Of a stretch of DNA of 62,000 nt, positions 1-62,000 are shown in pieces (the stretch's first letter is position 1; each line of letters starts with the position of its first letter). Made by a program: the position numbers and the translations under genes. The DNA comes from Glandiceps talaboti (lineage: Eukaryota > Hemichordata > Enteropneusta > Spengelidae): positions 18,125,001-18,187,000 of the forward strand of contig NC_135553.1 of NCBI RefSeq assembly GCF_964340395.1. The letters run 5' to 3'. The notes under the pieces were generated by a model. That model was not told the DNA's origin. It worked only from the letters and a program-made list of their open reading frames with translations, and did no database searches.

Positions 1-169
1 AGTTTTAGAACCTTGGCCTGGTTGATAATAACTATATTATGTCATCTAAAAATCTCTTGCTTTTGTGTTGAAAGAATTTATTGTCAAGGTCAACCCAACC
101 CGAGTGAATAAAACCTACTATTCTCTTTCTCCCTCCCTTCCTCTCCCCCTCCCTCCCTCCCTCCCCCTC

Positions 170-306
<137 letters not shown>

Positions 307-324
307 TCTTTCACTGAGTGGGAG

Positions 325-1792
<1,468 letters not shown>

Positions 1793-4137
1793 ATGAATTT
1801 TACTGCATTCGTTATCATGGTCTGCTGTGTCAGTCTTAACCAGTCTCAACTTGGTGCTGCTGATGAAACAAAGGTAACAAGTTTTTTTAGTTGATCCTCA
1901 AGTCAGTCTGATATAACTTTTGGTTACAGTACAGTATCAGACTTTTCTCAATGGCTGAACGTGGATATTTACATAATTGCAATCGAAAACTCTAAAGGAG
2001 CCTTCAGTGATTACGTACAAAGGGGAGGGCCGTGGGGAAATTAAACCTAGTCTGTTGAGTAAAATATGACCCTCCCCCTAGTCCGTTGTGCTAACCATGA
2101 CCCTCCCTCAAAATTCTTGTTATACCCAAAGACTAGATGAGCACACAACTGAGAACCTCAGGTCTGAGAAGCATAAAATTTCTCTTTCAATACTATGCGT
2201 TCCTTTCCTAGCTAAAGACCTACACAACAACAGCGATCGATAGACTTGGAGAGGAGATTGAAGTCAACATAATGATCGACGAAGAGAATCAAGTTGAAGT
2301 TTTTCAGTCCGATGCTGAAACTGGAGGCACCATTATCAAAGATTTCAGTAACGTGAGCAAAACTTCTAATCTAAGCTATTGTCTTATCAACAGATACACT
2401 CACAAATAATGAAGTCCTCTCTACTTTCAAGTTCAGTAACAAACATTAACAACCATAACTGTCCCTGAAAAATGCAAGTAAGCTTACGTTAGTGTCAGAA
2501 TGTTATCACATGATAGTTCATCAATATTTTTTTTATGTTTGCTGTCCTGTTTGTATATTTTGTATTTTAAAACAATAATCGTGCTTCATATGTTTTTTTT
2601 TTATAAAAGGGTTTGCAAAGTGAAAGTTTGAATAACGGTGACACGTGTTACATCCACAAAATGAGAACCGGACAGACTGAGAACATGGAACCAGGGGAAT
2701 TGATCGCTGTACTTGAGGAAAATGAGGTGAGCGAATTAAGATTTTAGAAAGCTTGCATGTTACCTCTAACCTAAGAAAATTTTTTAGACGGCTTGCACAG
2801 TTCTCACAGTTATTACTTGGACGAGCTGAAATGCGTGATTTCGATATTTTAAGACCAAAAAAGATAATTGTTTCTGGTCAGAGCATTTTGTCTAAATAAA
2901 AGTGGTGCGACGACGCAATTTTTTTAAAATCAATTTTCAACAAACCTGTCACTTAATCAACGACTGAGTCATGTATTTATTACAGTTATTGTTCTTTTTA
3001 CAAAGCAATATGGAAAGTACAGTGTATACAATGCCATTATTGAACTCGTCACCCCATCCCCCACCCCCACCCCCATTGACTACCGCTTAGCGGATATGTC
3101 ATTGAAAAATGTATTACACATAGACACAGACAGTAACACTCACAGGCATGGTTTATTTGCCAATTGGGTGTAGACATTCTTTCATACCATGGCCAAATGC
3201 GATACCGCATTTCATCAATTTTATTCATATCATCGTGCTCATTCCTGGGAGAAAAAAATATTACGATTAGGTGATAACAGCATAACAGCAGAAAATATCA
3301 AGTGTCTCGGTGTTCAAAGCTGTGATATTTGATTCTATAATTCTTAAATTCAATATTATAACTGTACATGATATGATCGCACGAAGACACTATATTATTA
3401 TCGGTTATTATTACCATATATTAAATGGATATTCAGTGTAACCATAGTAGTTTGTACACGTTTCCTGTGTTGGTCTTGTCTCATCTATGATGAGATTGTT
3501 TAAAAATAATCTGTATGAGAGTGGAAAGTGAAATTACGAAGTAGTTTGCGATTGTCACCTATAACCATTTTCTACACAGGGACCCATTACAGGGGCGGCA
3601 ATTGCAGGAAAAAAATACACCTACCGTGCTACACGAGAAGTGACGAACCCAGAACTTGTTGGCAATGCTATCGCATCTAGATGTGAAGGGAAACAGATGC
3701 GTTGGTTAGCTCCTAGAGGCAGTAAGTATTTAATACTAGACTCAGTTTTACTAGGTTCAGTACCACGCCACCAACGTTTATTTTGTTAAGTCTTCTCTGA
3801 ATCGATGGATTTGATGAGTTTGCACAGTTTGTACGTATGATGTTTTCACCAATACCATACTATCGATTAATTTGCTAGGTTGCCCTGAATCGAAAATATG
3901 GAGTCCGTACAATGAATTTGTAAGACTGGTACCTATAACGTTTTCGATAAAAGACGTTTTTTTAATAATGAATGTAGACTTCAAAGCAAATCCATTTTTA
4001 CATGTAACAGTGCAGTAACAATATTAATCTTAAAATGTTAAAATGAGGATTCTAATCTATATTTTTTGTTGTTGTCATTTCTAGGGGTGGGAAGCAAAAG
4101 CTGTGAAAAATGTTTATTTCTTTGCTTTTGGTGTTAG
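1793..4137 (+). CDS. Secreted BRICHOS-domain protein with Cys-rich C-terminal peptide (5 exons)
   Basis: Five exons join in frame with GT-AG introns (phases 0,0,0,1): 1793-1873, 2212-2352, 2610-2726, 3580-3721 and 4085-4137, giving 177 residues plus TAG. Residues 1-25 look like a signal peptide (MNFTAFVIMVCCVSL, then a small-residue GAA site). Residues 45-155 match BRICHOS: ETGGTIIKDFSNGL with the conserved Asp (D71), the first family Cys in GDTCYI (C87) and the second in ASRCEG (C148). The last exon encodes RVGSKSCEKCLFLCFWC, with C167, C170, C174 and C177. BRICHOS proteins are usually a signal or anchor, a linker, the chaperone-like BRICHOS fold, then an aggregation-prone C-terminal segment; in polychaete arenicin-type precursors that segment is a disulfide-stabilised antimicrobial peptide. 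The segment here is small, basic, hydrophobic and cysteine-rich, so an antimicrobial or other released peptide is inferred, not shown. A family call is firm; a peptide function is a hypothesis. Confidence 0.85.
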
Positions 4138-4293
4138 CGGAGAGTCACACATCGGACAATACATAACATTGTTTTTACATATGATATTGTGGAATTGTTC
4201 ATATGTAGTGAATTGTTTCCTATAGTGATATCATATCGGCTAAATTCTAACTTGTAATGGTTTGTGGGTATATTATCATCTGTACTTCTGATC

Positions 4294-4299
4294 AATAAA
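4294..4299 (+). promoter_or_regulatory. Polyadenylation signal of the BRICHOS gene
   Basis: AATAAA lies about 157 nt after the TAG stop in an AT-rich 3'UTR. It is the first canonical signal downstream and sets the likely mRNA end near 4310-4330. Confidence 0.65.
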
Positions 4300-7200
4300 A
4301 AATTATAAAACGTTATAATGTGTTTGGGGTTTTTGTGTGTGTGAGCCTCATGGGGAAAAAAAATCATTCAACACCCAGTATACATGGTTAATCATGCAAG
4401 GCACTATATTTAATTATCAAAATATATGACAACATTAAACAGATCAGCATCATTTTGATCACCACATATACACACCTTTAACTTTACCTCTTGTGTTGTC
4501 CCAAGCATTGTCGCAAGCCAGAGCACAATATTTCTGCTGAATCAACCTCTTGGCGGTGCATCTTGGACGGTGCCGTAAAAGAGGCTGTGGTTTACGACGA
4601 TGTGTCCCAAGCAACAATATTTTTTTGATAAGAACGGTATTTTTTTTTATTTCAAATCTACCTACCATAGTCTGTTGTGCTTGTATCACTGCTGTTTCTT
4701 TTGTAGTCTACGAAAACATATGTCTGACTTGGGAAAACCCAGTATAACTCTTCATCATAACGGCTTATCTCCCTTACTATTTTCATAGATTTATATATGG
4801 GAAAGAATGACAGGTATTGCCAAATCGACATCACACATCACGTTGTACCAATGACTTCATTAATTCGTGGTCAGTGGAAACACTGGTTCGGTTCCTTATT
4901 ACATTCATACAAAACAGCATAGCTACAGCATGTAGACTATGACCAGGCTTTACCGGGTGATTTAAGATGAATGATTGATGGTTGGAGGGGCGGGGGAAGG
5001 GGAAGGGGAGAGTGGCTAAATTTTTTGTTCGTAAATAAAGGAGATGTTCTTAAAGGTTAGACTTTTGGGTAAGTCACATGGATTTCCTTTAACAGAAATG
5101 TTTACTTGAGAAAGGAAAGTACAAAGTACATGTGGTTAATACCCAAATTGCCAATAAATATTTCCAATTATATTAAATTTCTCCTAATCTCCCGCCTTTT
5201 CTGTAGTTCTGTCAACTCTACAGTCTAAGTTTCCTTTGACAATGATGAGTGAGATATGATTTTAATGATAGGGTCTCGAATGATGAACAACTTCTTGATA
5301 CAGATTATCACCGAGAACGATTTACATGCACTTACGTGACTTCAACTCCAGATGGTCAAAACTTCGACTTCAGTTTATCAACACGTCTATAGCTGCTAAG
5401 AAACTATCGTTATTAATCTTCCATTCTTGTCCATTCTCGACGTTTCATCATGATGAAAGTCATCATGCAGGCTTTTCATTAAAAGACGCAGGGCACACTT
5501 GAAATACACCAGACTTTTCTTACTGTAATCTTGGTCCTGTGTGCATTGTGTCAGAGAAATAATGCATATATTATCAACTTAACCAAAGTCATCTGTGGAA
5601 AAAGGCCTGGTTATAGGGGTGGTGCGGTGAGGGTTCACACTTTCTTAAACGTTCACACGTGGAGGAAGGACATGTTTTTGTGCCTTTTACAAGGGGAGGG
5701 TGATAATCTATGGTCTACTCAATGCAATAAGTTACAAACCACAAGCTGAAAAAAAGCTATATATGAATATTCAGTGTTGGGGATGTTGTGTGATCGTTCA
5801 CACCTCTCCAAACTTTGGAGAAATATCCCAACATATTCTATCATTGCTTGCAAAAGGGCCATGCTTTCATGATGATGAACAAAATGTGATATAGATAACC
5901 ATCCAAACAAAATCAACTTGTCAGTATTTGTCTAATAATTATATACAAATTTATTTGATACGAGAAGCATGTAAAAGCAAGCAACATCTGAATATTTCAA
6001 GTTTATACAACTATACAGATGAAAATAAAAATGTGTACAAATATCTTCAAATATGTACAAAAAAATATAGATATGAACAATATATGTACAATAAATCAAC
6101 CTGGAAGTGACATTTCTGGATTCTAGGGACAAGGAGTCTTATTACAAGAACCAAAAAGAGCCTGTCACAATTTGTATCAACCTGTACTGTTTATAACAAC
6201 ATAGAATCTTTACACCAAATATCAATCTACCCAATAATCAAAGTCTTGATTTATTTTACAGACACAAATTATAACAATTTTTTCAAATTTATTTATAGAC
6301 ACAAATTATATCAATATTTCAAAAAATTACCACATTAATTATATAATTATAATATATGCAATATTATTCATAGACAATACTGCACTTCACAGTTACATAA
6401 GACTTAGCTATTGACTAACATTTTAGTATAAAATTATACTTATAATATATGAAATTAATTATATTGCAATTACTGGGCCATAAATGTTATTTGTGCATTT
6501 CGGTAGGCTTAAAGCAATCAATTAATTTCTCAATTATTTGTTGATATTCAATGTTTCTAATTATGAAGATGTGGTGAGTTACTGATTTAGAAATATTGAG
6601 CAATCAAAAGTTTGTTTATTATTCAGGCTGATTAAAATCTGATGTAAGAATGTGGCTTGATTCCTTTTCCTTCATACACTGTTGTTTGTTTTTTGATGTT
6701 GTAGTGATCATAATTAGAACTGAAAAATAAAATTTAAAAAAACGGTAATATATACAAAGGAATACTACATTAGGTAAATAAAGGGATCTGAGTTGTATGC
6801 CTACATCAGATTTTAATTAGATTGGTTATCATTATGTGTTTGATTATCGTGATGTTTATTGTTAAATGGAAGTCTAACTATGAATTGGGTCTTTGGCAAT
6901 ATATATATCCTGAAGTCACAGCACAATCATGTACAAGTTTTTTATTTACATAATACAACACTGATTTTAATACTGAGATAGACGCAAGCTAAATCTAATG
7001 TTCTTCAATATGGTAGATTACATAAGTGGATGATAGCGGTTCCTCTGTTGTGTGATTCTAATCACCCTGTGATAGTGTAAACATTGGAAGTCCCAAAACA
7101 GCACTGTAAGTTCATGGAACTTGAAATAAACTAGTTTTCAGAGACACCTCCCTACTGAGTCTATAATTAAACCAACGTCCATTCAATAGCTTATCACTGT

Positions 7201-7590
7201 TGTATCAACATGTTGCGACAATAGTTTTAGTTTGTGTCTATCTTTAGCAAACCGAAGGTTCAACTACCAGAGTAATAGGTTGATATCAATGGTTACACTA
7301 TATCTACAACACTGAAGCATTTGTACAATACATTACTAAAGCCTACATACGTATATACAAAAATAAATCTAGGTTTTAAAATATTTATACAGTATTATAT
7401 AGTTACAATTTACAAGAACTATCTTATATAATGTTTTCTAATAAATAAATTAACAGCATTAAGCTATTTTTTTTTTACATATTCACAGTTACTATCCACA
7501 AATAAGGAAAAGCTGATAACTATCCAATTCAGACCACAGACTATCTTGTTTTCAAGATCTATGGTTACATATTAGGCCAAGTACAAAAAA

Positions 7591-7990
7591 TAGTGTGTGT
7601 TTCCGATAACCTGACCACCCCCTACTTTAAGCGTCCGACCCTAAACATTTTTTACATGGAAAAAGGTAAAATTATGACAATTACAGTCTATTTCCCTAGA
7701 GATTTTCTTCCCAAGGTATTTTTGGTTACTTTTGTTTAAAATCACATCCAGAGAGAAACGATGTCATTTCAGCCTATAACAGCTTAGTCTGCATATTATG
7801 TTTGTCTACTTCTGAATCACATAATTGTCTTCATTTACTTCTTTTACACCTCATCGACTGTTATGGAAGTATTGTGACCAAAGAGTATCTTGTCTTTGGG
7901 TCGAAGTAATTTATAAAAAAAATGTAAAATAAAATAGAATTCTGACCTACCTACCCTATTTTCTGAAGTCATGCTATCAGAAACAAACAT
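7591..7990. repeat. Degenerate copy of family C inverted-repeat element
   Basis: The left end (TTTCCGATAACCTGACC, then a CCGACCCT motif and a T-rich run) and the right part (GACCTACCTACC) resemble the copies at 35560-35924 and 55233-55574. The middle is diverged. Confidence 0.4.
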
Positions 7991-8291
7991 TTTTTTGGAA
8001 TTTGATGTAGTACTTTCACTGACTTTTTCTAAATCTATTAAAAAGCGAACAAATCAAAATGACAATGACATCTCGGTAAAAGGTATAGAGTTACACGAAT
8101 CTCTTTATCACAAGTATTTCTAACTCAAAGCTTAATTTTCATAAATATCCAAGGCAATCCGAATTAATGTTAATTAATTATTTAAATGTTGGCTATTTGT
8201 CGTTTGTTTTTATTTCAAATATTTAGTTTTTGGCACTATCGTAAGTACTGATCATGATTTTGACAAAGACTGTGTTAGAACCTGAGTTGAA

Positions 8292-8636
8292 ATCTTGTAC
8301 AACATATTTCAAAATACTTCTCAGCAGCAGCTCTGGTTGATACAATCGTTCAGAAATTAATAAGAAACTACACATGGTACACTTTAAGATCGCAGGATTG
8401 ATTGGGTTTTTTGCATCATTTTGTCTAAATGGGATTGAACTAAAATGCCACCATTCAGACATCAAAATATTGGTACCTACATGTCTGTATCTTGTTGCAG
8501 TACATTGGTTTGAATGGTTTATGTAGCAATAAATTGTGATCTTGCTATTAAAGTGTAACATGTCCAGTTTCTTATTGATGTCTGAGTGGTTATATCAAAT
8601 TGAGAAGCTGAACGATATTTTGAAATCTGCAGTACT
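8292..8636. repeat. Foldback element, family D copy 1
   Basis: Imperfect inverted repeat. The left arm has AAGAAACTACACATGGTACA, then CTTTAAGATCGCA; the right arm has GATCTTGCTATTAAAGTG, then ACATGTCCAGTTTCTT. Outer arms (GCAGCTCTGGTTGATACAA and TTATATCAAATTGAGAAGCT) also pair. Next to a second, related foldback. Confidence 0.6.
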
Positions 8637-8671
8637 TTTTTTTGGTTTAAATGCTTCAACTTGACTTGTAC

Positions 8672-9066
8672 AGTGAATTTCACAATACCATGCAGCTTTT
8701 TCTGTTTGATACAACCATGCAGAAAACAATAGTAAACTGGACATGCCACACTTTATAGATAGCAAGATTGAATGAGTACAGTTTCTTGCTACATTTTAAA
8801 GTGAAATGAACTACACATGCCACCATACAGACATCAAATGAACTACACAAATTTATGCACCTTTCATCTGGTGTTTGATACTAAGAAACACATTGGCACC
8901 CAAATGTCTGCATGGAGTTGCAATACATTTAAATGGTTTATTTCATTTAGACTAAAATGTAGCAAAAAAACGCAATCTTGCTATTGAAGTGTGGCATATG
9001 CAGTTTCTTGTTAGTTTGTGTGTGGTTGTATCAACAGAAAAGCTGCACGGTATTTAGAAATTTGAT
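8672..9066. repeat. Foldback element, family D copy 2
   Basis: Left arm CATGCAGCTTTTTCTGTTTG, GGACATGCCACACTTTATAG and ATAGCAAGATTG pairs with right arm CAATCTTGCTATTGAAGTG, GGCATATGCAGTTTCTTG and AGAAAAGCTGCACGGT. It is related to the copy at 8292-8636, so two foldbacks of one family lie head to tail. Confidence 0.6.
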
Positions 9067-9604
9067 GTGTGTAATATAACAAAGAAAACGTGATTTCATA
9101 CTACATAATATTCACATTTTCATTTCTGCAAAACCCAGGTGAGACGTATCTGTTGTCATTCAATGATTCACCATGAAGTACAAGAGGAATATTCTACTAA
9201 CTACTAGTATTAAATATTGACAAAAAACTGTGATAAGTGTTCAATTTAATTGTAGTACATTTAATGCAGACAGGGCTTATAAAATGTTACATTTGCGCCA
9301 AAAAAAATAAACATTGTAGAATTTGGCTTGGTCCTAAACATATTAAACAGTATGATATACAAAAAAAAAATTTACACCAATAAGATTGAAAATATTCCAA
9401 GACTTTGTATCATCAGTTTAGACCATTTTCTACATTATTACATGTATGTCTAACTCTGAAGTGTTCTATTCCCGCTGTAGATTTTTATATAGCCCCTGCA
9501 TTAACAGGATACAAAACTGTGGTATTTTTCTTTGATGTAATCTTCTTGTGCATATTATTATCACCTTCTTATCCAATTAGTTGTAAATGAAAATAACCAA
9601 AGCT

Positions 9605-58177
<48,573 letters not shown>

Positions 58178-58328
58178 CTGAATTGGAGAAAATTAAGAAC
58201 TGATGAAATTTTCACTCACTCTAAAAGATGATTTGATTTTCCGATGTTTTTGCTAATTTACGCTCGTTAACTAGGTAATATATCCCCAACTTTCAACCAT
58301 TGCAAGGAAGGGGTGGCTGGGCAAGCCC

Positions 58329-58381
58329 CCCCCCCCCCCCCCACCACCACCACCACCACCACACACACACACACACACACA
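58329..58381. repeat. (C)n(CCA)n(CA)n tract
   Basis: About 15 C, then CCA triplets, then about 20 bp of CA. Confidence 0.93.
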
Positions 58382-58425
58382 AAATGGAAGCAGCTATGGT
58401 GCTAACATGGTTAAGTACAGTAAAA

Positions 58426-58620
58426 AGCTACTGGGAATTCCCAGTCATTTTACCAGGGTTTCCAAACTAAATTATGGTACATAGTATATGAAACTATGCC
58501 AGTTTTACATAATTTCCCACTTTCTGTTACCAGGGTTTCCAAACTAAATTATGGTACATAGTATATGAAACTATGCCAGTTTTACATAATTTCCCACTTT
58601 CTGTTACCAGGGTTTCCCAA
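58426..58620. repeat. Tandem dispersed repeat (about 79-bp unit, two copies)
   Basis: CCAGGGTTTCCAAACTAAAT, TATGGTACATAGTATATGAA and ACTATGCCAGTTTTACATAA occur twice in tandem. The TCATTTTACCAGGGTTTCC motif links it to the 108-bp repeat at 34.6 kb. Confidence 0.85.
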
Positions 58621-59101
58621 CGAAAAACACAGATTTCTGTGTATTCCTGCCATTTTGGTAATTGTGTGCATTTTGTTTAATACTTAATAAAGTTTTGATA
58701 AACAATACTAATATTTCAAAATTGGGTAATTTTTGTCAATTGCATCAAAGTAGTTTATCGTCATTACTAACAGCTGTGTCTCTCTAAAAAAATAGACTTG
58801 CTATTCATTTCATCTCATGAGCTGTGTAAAAAAAAATGTCCCTTTTTGTGAGAATGTGTTTTATTTATATTGAGGCCTGGCTGGTGTATTTGTTATGCTT
58901 TCCCTTCTTGTTTTTAGAAACAACAGATTTAGTTTTTGGTGTATTTTACAAACAATTACTTGTATGACTGTAAAAATGTTGATATATTTCATGGTAATCA
59001 CATAATTATAATAATACATTTCTCCTGGTCACCATAAAAGTGAAAACCAAGATGACAGTGAGAAATTTGACTATATGAAAATGTAGTGATAGAAATTTAG
59101 T

Positions 59102-59102
<1 letters not shown>

Positions 59103-59162
<60 letters not shown>

Positions 59163-59500
59163 GTCAATCAATCAATCAATCAAATTTCTATAGCACCGAT
59201 TTCCATAGCAATGTTCTGTTCAGTAGTGCTGAATGGCTAAAGCACATCCTACACTTTGGTGAACAGATAAGTCTTCAGTCTTGTTTTGAAACAATCCAGG
59301 CTGGACGCTTGTCGAATGTCAAGTGGCAAAGAGTTCCATTAGTTTGAGGGCGACATATGAGAATGAGTGACCTCCATAGGTGACTTGTCTATAATTTGTT
59401 GTGGCAAGCAGATTCTTGTTTGCAGAATGTAGAGTGCGACTCAGGGTGTATGGCTGAAAAGTATTGACACACATTGTGTGTACAAGGAGTTGTTTGTCAA
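59103..59500 (-). mobile_element. Retrotransposon 3' end with (GATT)n tail
   Basis: On the - strand a body of several hundred bp runs into CGGTGCTATAGAAATTTGAT and then (TGAT)n. The GTGCTATA word just before a simple-repeat tail resembles AGCGCTATATAAA before the (ATT)n tails of the SINEs at 36.4 and 52.3 kb. The 5' limit is unclear. Confidence 0.5.
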
Positions 59501-59812
59501 ACATTCAATTTGTGATTCCTTGTATGTTTGTTTGTCTAATGTCAATCTGTCCTCCAGCAGACAAAGAGAGCTGAAACCTATGGACATGTTACCACAGCTT
59601 AAAAAAACAAGCTGTCTCAGAGTAAATTGACTGTATGACGCAATATTGACATTGTGTGGCATTTATTTAGAATATTCAGCAAATTTGACAATTGTCTGAA
59701 AAAGAGGATTCCAAATTTATTTTCACTTGGAACATTACCATTCTGAGTATACAAATATATTTGTCTATACATACACTTCGGTATGTATATGTATGTATGT
59801 ATATACATGCAT

Positions 59813-59965
<153 letters not shown>

Positions 59966-62000
59966 GGCCTCAGTACCGTTTTCAGGACCGGGAGTTGGAT
60001 AGTACTGGGGACCAATATGGACCCTACACTCAAATGTGGTACAATTTTGAAACCTTCTTTAAAATTACTAATTTGGCATCGAACACAACAGAAAACATGC
60101 ATGTATGTATGTATAAACTTGCACAACTATAGTAAGTGGGGTTTTTTACGGAAAATATTGAAATAAAAAACTGGGAAAGGTGTCCCAATATTAGGTGGTG
60201 TTTTCATTTTGAAGTCCCCAAAATACAGGGAGTAAACATATGTCCCCACTCCATGGTGTGTTTTCAAGTAAGTGTGACCCAATATGGATCCTCAAGTCAA
60301 CTTTGGTACCAATACTAAACCCTTCTAATCAATTACTATGATAACATCAAACTTATCAGAAAATATACCCGGTATATTTAGTGGTGAATTGACTGATACA
60401 TCTAATAGAGATGTTTTTTTTTAAACAGTAAAAATATTGTTAATATAAATGTATGCAAGCTAGAAGTGTCTGAATACGAATACACAAATGAAAACTGAAT
60501 GGACTTGACAAAATTCAATTTAAGCCCTTGGTTTTTCAAAAGCTCTGACTACATTTTGGCCTGTTAATAGAGTGCCATCAGGTTAGTAAAATTATAAATA
60601 AATACCCACGGTAATATAATAATACATTAATTTTTCATCTATGCATCAATATTATCTAAAATATACAGTGTATATTCTGATATATATCTTTTCATTTCCC
60701 TCTATGTTCATTGCTTTCAGCACAATGGGATTGAACTAGATTTAGTTGGCAGACAATATTTTTCGATCCCCTTTAAATTCCCATCTATTTTATGTTAACA
60801 TACTCCTCACAGACCTGTATCATTATTTTGTATCAGGGAATAAAGTCATATATATATACAAGTCATATGTACACAGTAAGTACTACAGTATTTGCTTATT
60901 TAGTGATAACCTTGAAAGGAGAATGGCATATGTACACAGTATGAAAAGTGAACTGATACTATAATGGGTTGACATTAACCTTAATTGGGATTGTCTGCAA
61001 GGAGATATACGGGAGAAAACGGTTATGATTTGAAATCTATATATACTAAATTGGAGCATTTATAACATTATGCTTTATCATCTAGCTAAATAAATATCAC
61101 TTAACCATCATACAAAAGACACCCATTTTATACCATTGAAAGAAAAGAATACATTTTTAAATTAAATGTCATTTTTTTTTACGTTGATGACAGAAAACTT
61201 TGGAAGTGAGAATTTAATTTGTCATTCCAATGGTTGTCATAGCAACGTTATGTTTCTACTTTGAACCTACCCATACACACAAACAGTAGGAAGAAACCAT
61301 TTATAAATGATAAAGGGGTGGACTCAACTCAGAAAATACAATTTTTGCAAATGACAGATGTTCAGTTTGTATTGCGTTTTGTTCTGTGTTATTCAAATGG
61401 TTGACAGCCAAGGGAACGATGGTGTGACGGGGGCGACAAGTGACACACACAATAGTAGAAGTACGTTGTACTTGAGTGGATTTTTAACCTGGTTTACAAA
61501 CTGCCAATCAAAAATGACTCTATGACTTTTAACCAGTGGTCACCAAAATATATTTGATGACCCCCAGATAATGTAATTCATCATTGTGACCTATCACCAT
61601 GGTTACAGCATTGTTACCTTAGACTTGAGATGTTACATCTTATTGTACACTACACTATAACACCTCAAATAACCAATTGTTGTTGTTTGTTTACATTGGT
61701 GTTTCCACTAGATATATAGGCTATTAGCTGGGTGCCCTGTCTGTGCCCTGGTTGTCATAACAATTCAACATAACACAGGTATATTATACTATAGAAATGG
61801 AAATAGGACAGTGCAAAAGACGGCACCACCCACTTCAACAAAAGAGTGTATACTACATCTCTCTCATTCAGTGACTTTCTTTTCAATCGGTACAGCCTTT
61901 ACAATGTTAACTATAAGATATACAGGAACAATAAAAAAGGGGCATTCTGGCATGGTTTCTGTATACTCGTAATCTAACATTTCTTTACCGTTACCCTTCG
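59966..62000. other. Upstream sequence or 5' intron of the NPHP3-like gene, no exon recognised
   Basis: The gene needs at least one more 5' exon. I saw no - strand segment here with a start codon and a phase-0 donor that looks convincingly coding. The sequence is AT-rich; a weak repeated phrase about GACC(C)AATATGGA near 60010 and 60280 suggests a short degenerate duplication. Confidence 0.45.

Larger units (their letters stand above)
4316..9604. other. Intergenic region between two convergent genes
   Basis: About 5.3 kb between the BRICHOS gene (+) and the stop of the NPHP3-like gene (-). No convincing gene was found. It holds AT-rich sequence, a possible orphan exon on the - strand (4488-4640), a degenerate repeat at 7591-7990 and two tandem foldback elements (8292-9066). 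Candidate poly(A) signals for the - strand gene are ATTAAA at 9245-9250 and 9260-9265, and AATAAA at 8937-8942; none is decisive. Confidence 0.6.

Noticed and set aside
8223-8749. Two - strand frames of 112 and 76 residues
   Set aside because: They lie across the foldback elements of family D and show no protein-like pattern.

Overview
This is a eukaryotic, AT-rich genomic window from a bilaterian animal. Spliced genes with GT-AG introns, dense microsatellites, two multi-kilobase minisatellite arrays, foldback (MITE-like) repeats and tRNA-type SINEs all point to a marine invertebrate, perhaps a non-vertebrate deuterostome or a lophotrochozoan. I cannot fix the phylum from the sequence alone.

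Three protein-coding genes can be supported. (1) On the + strand at 1793-4137, a five-exon gene encodes a 177-residue secreted BRICHOS-domain protein. Its last exon encodes a short C-terminal peptide with a CxxCxxxCxxC pattern, the layout of BRICHOS-type antimicrobial-peptide or propeptide precursors. (2) On the - strand, 25 consecutive coding exons between 58177 and 9605 join in one continuous frame (4455 nt, 1484 residues plus stop). They encode a nephrocystin-3-like protein: DUF4062-type N-terminal domain, NACHT/AAA-like NTPase with Walker A and B, a middle helical region, a long TPR array, and an unusual (EQQQDG)n tail. Its first exon(s) lie beyond the right edge or are unrecognised in 58178-62000. 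(3) On the + strand at 31559-32392, an intronless ELOVL6-like fatty-acid elongase (277 aa) is nested, in opposite orientation, in the 20.7-kb intron of gene 2.

Layout: 1-1792 intergenic with long (CT)n tracts; 1793-4300 BRICHOS gene; 4316-9604 intergenic, repeat-rich, with two tandem foldbacks at 8.3-9.1 kb; 9605-58177 the large gene. Its introns hold a 67-bp minisatellite (13.9-18.2 kb), a 69-bp minisatellite (37.4-40.55 kb), a 108-bp repeat (34.6-35.1 kb), a perfect 55-bp palindrome (44.3 kb), a 190-bp foldback (27.6 kb), at least six families of inverted-repeat elements, SINEs and LINE remnants. 58178-62000 is intronic or upstream sequence with retrotransposon-tail and (CA)n/(CATA)n repeats.

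The three genes have no evident joint pathway. The physical nesting of the elongase in the large gene is the only structural link. The strongest candidates for something new are the BRICHOS precursor with its four-cysteine C-terminal peptide, a duplicated in-frame splice donor in the large gene, the higher-order structure of both minisatellites, and the DR1-type nuclear-receptor site upstream of the elongase.
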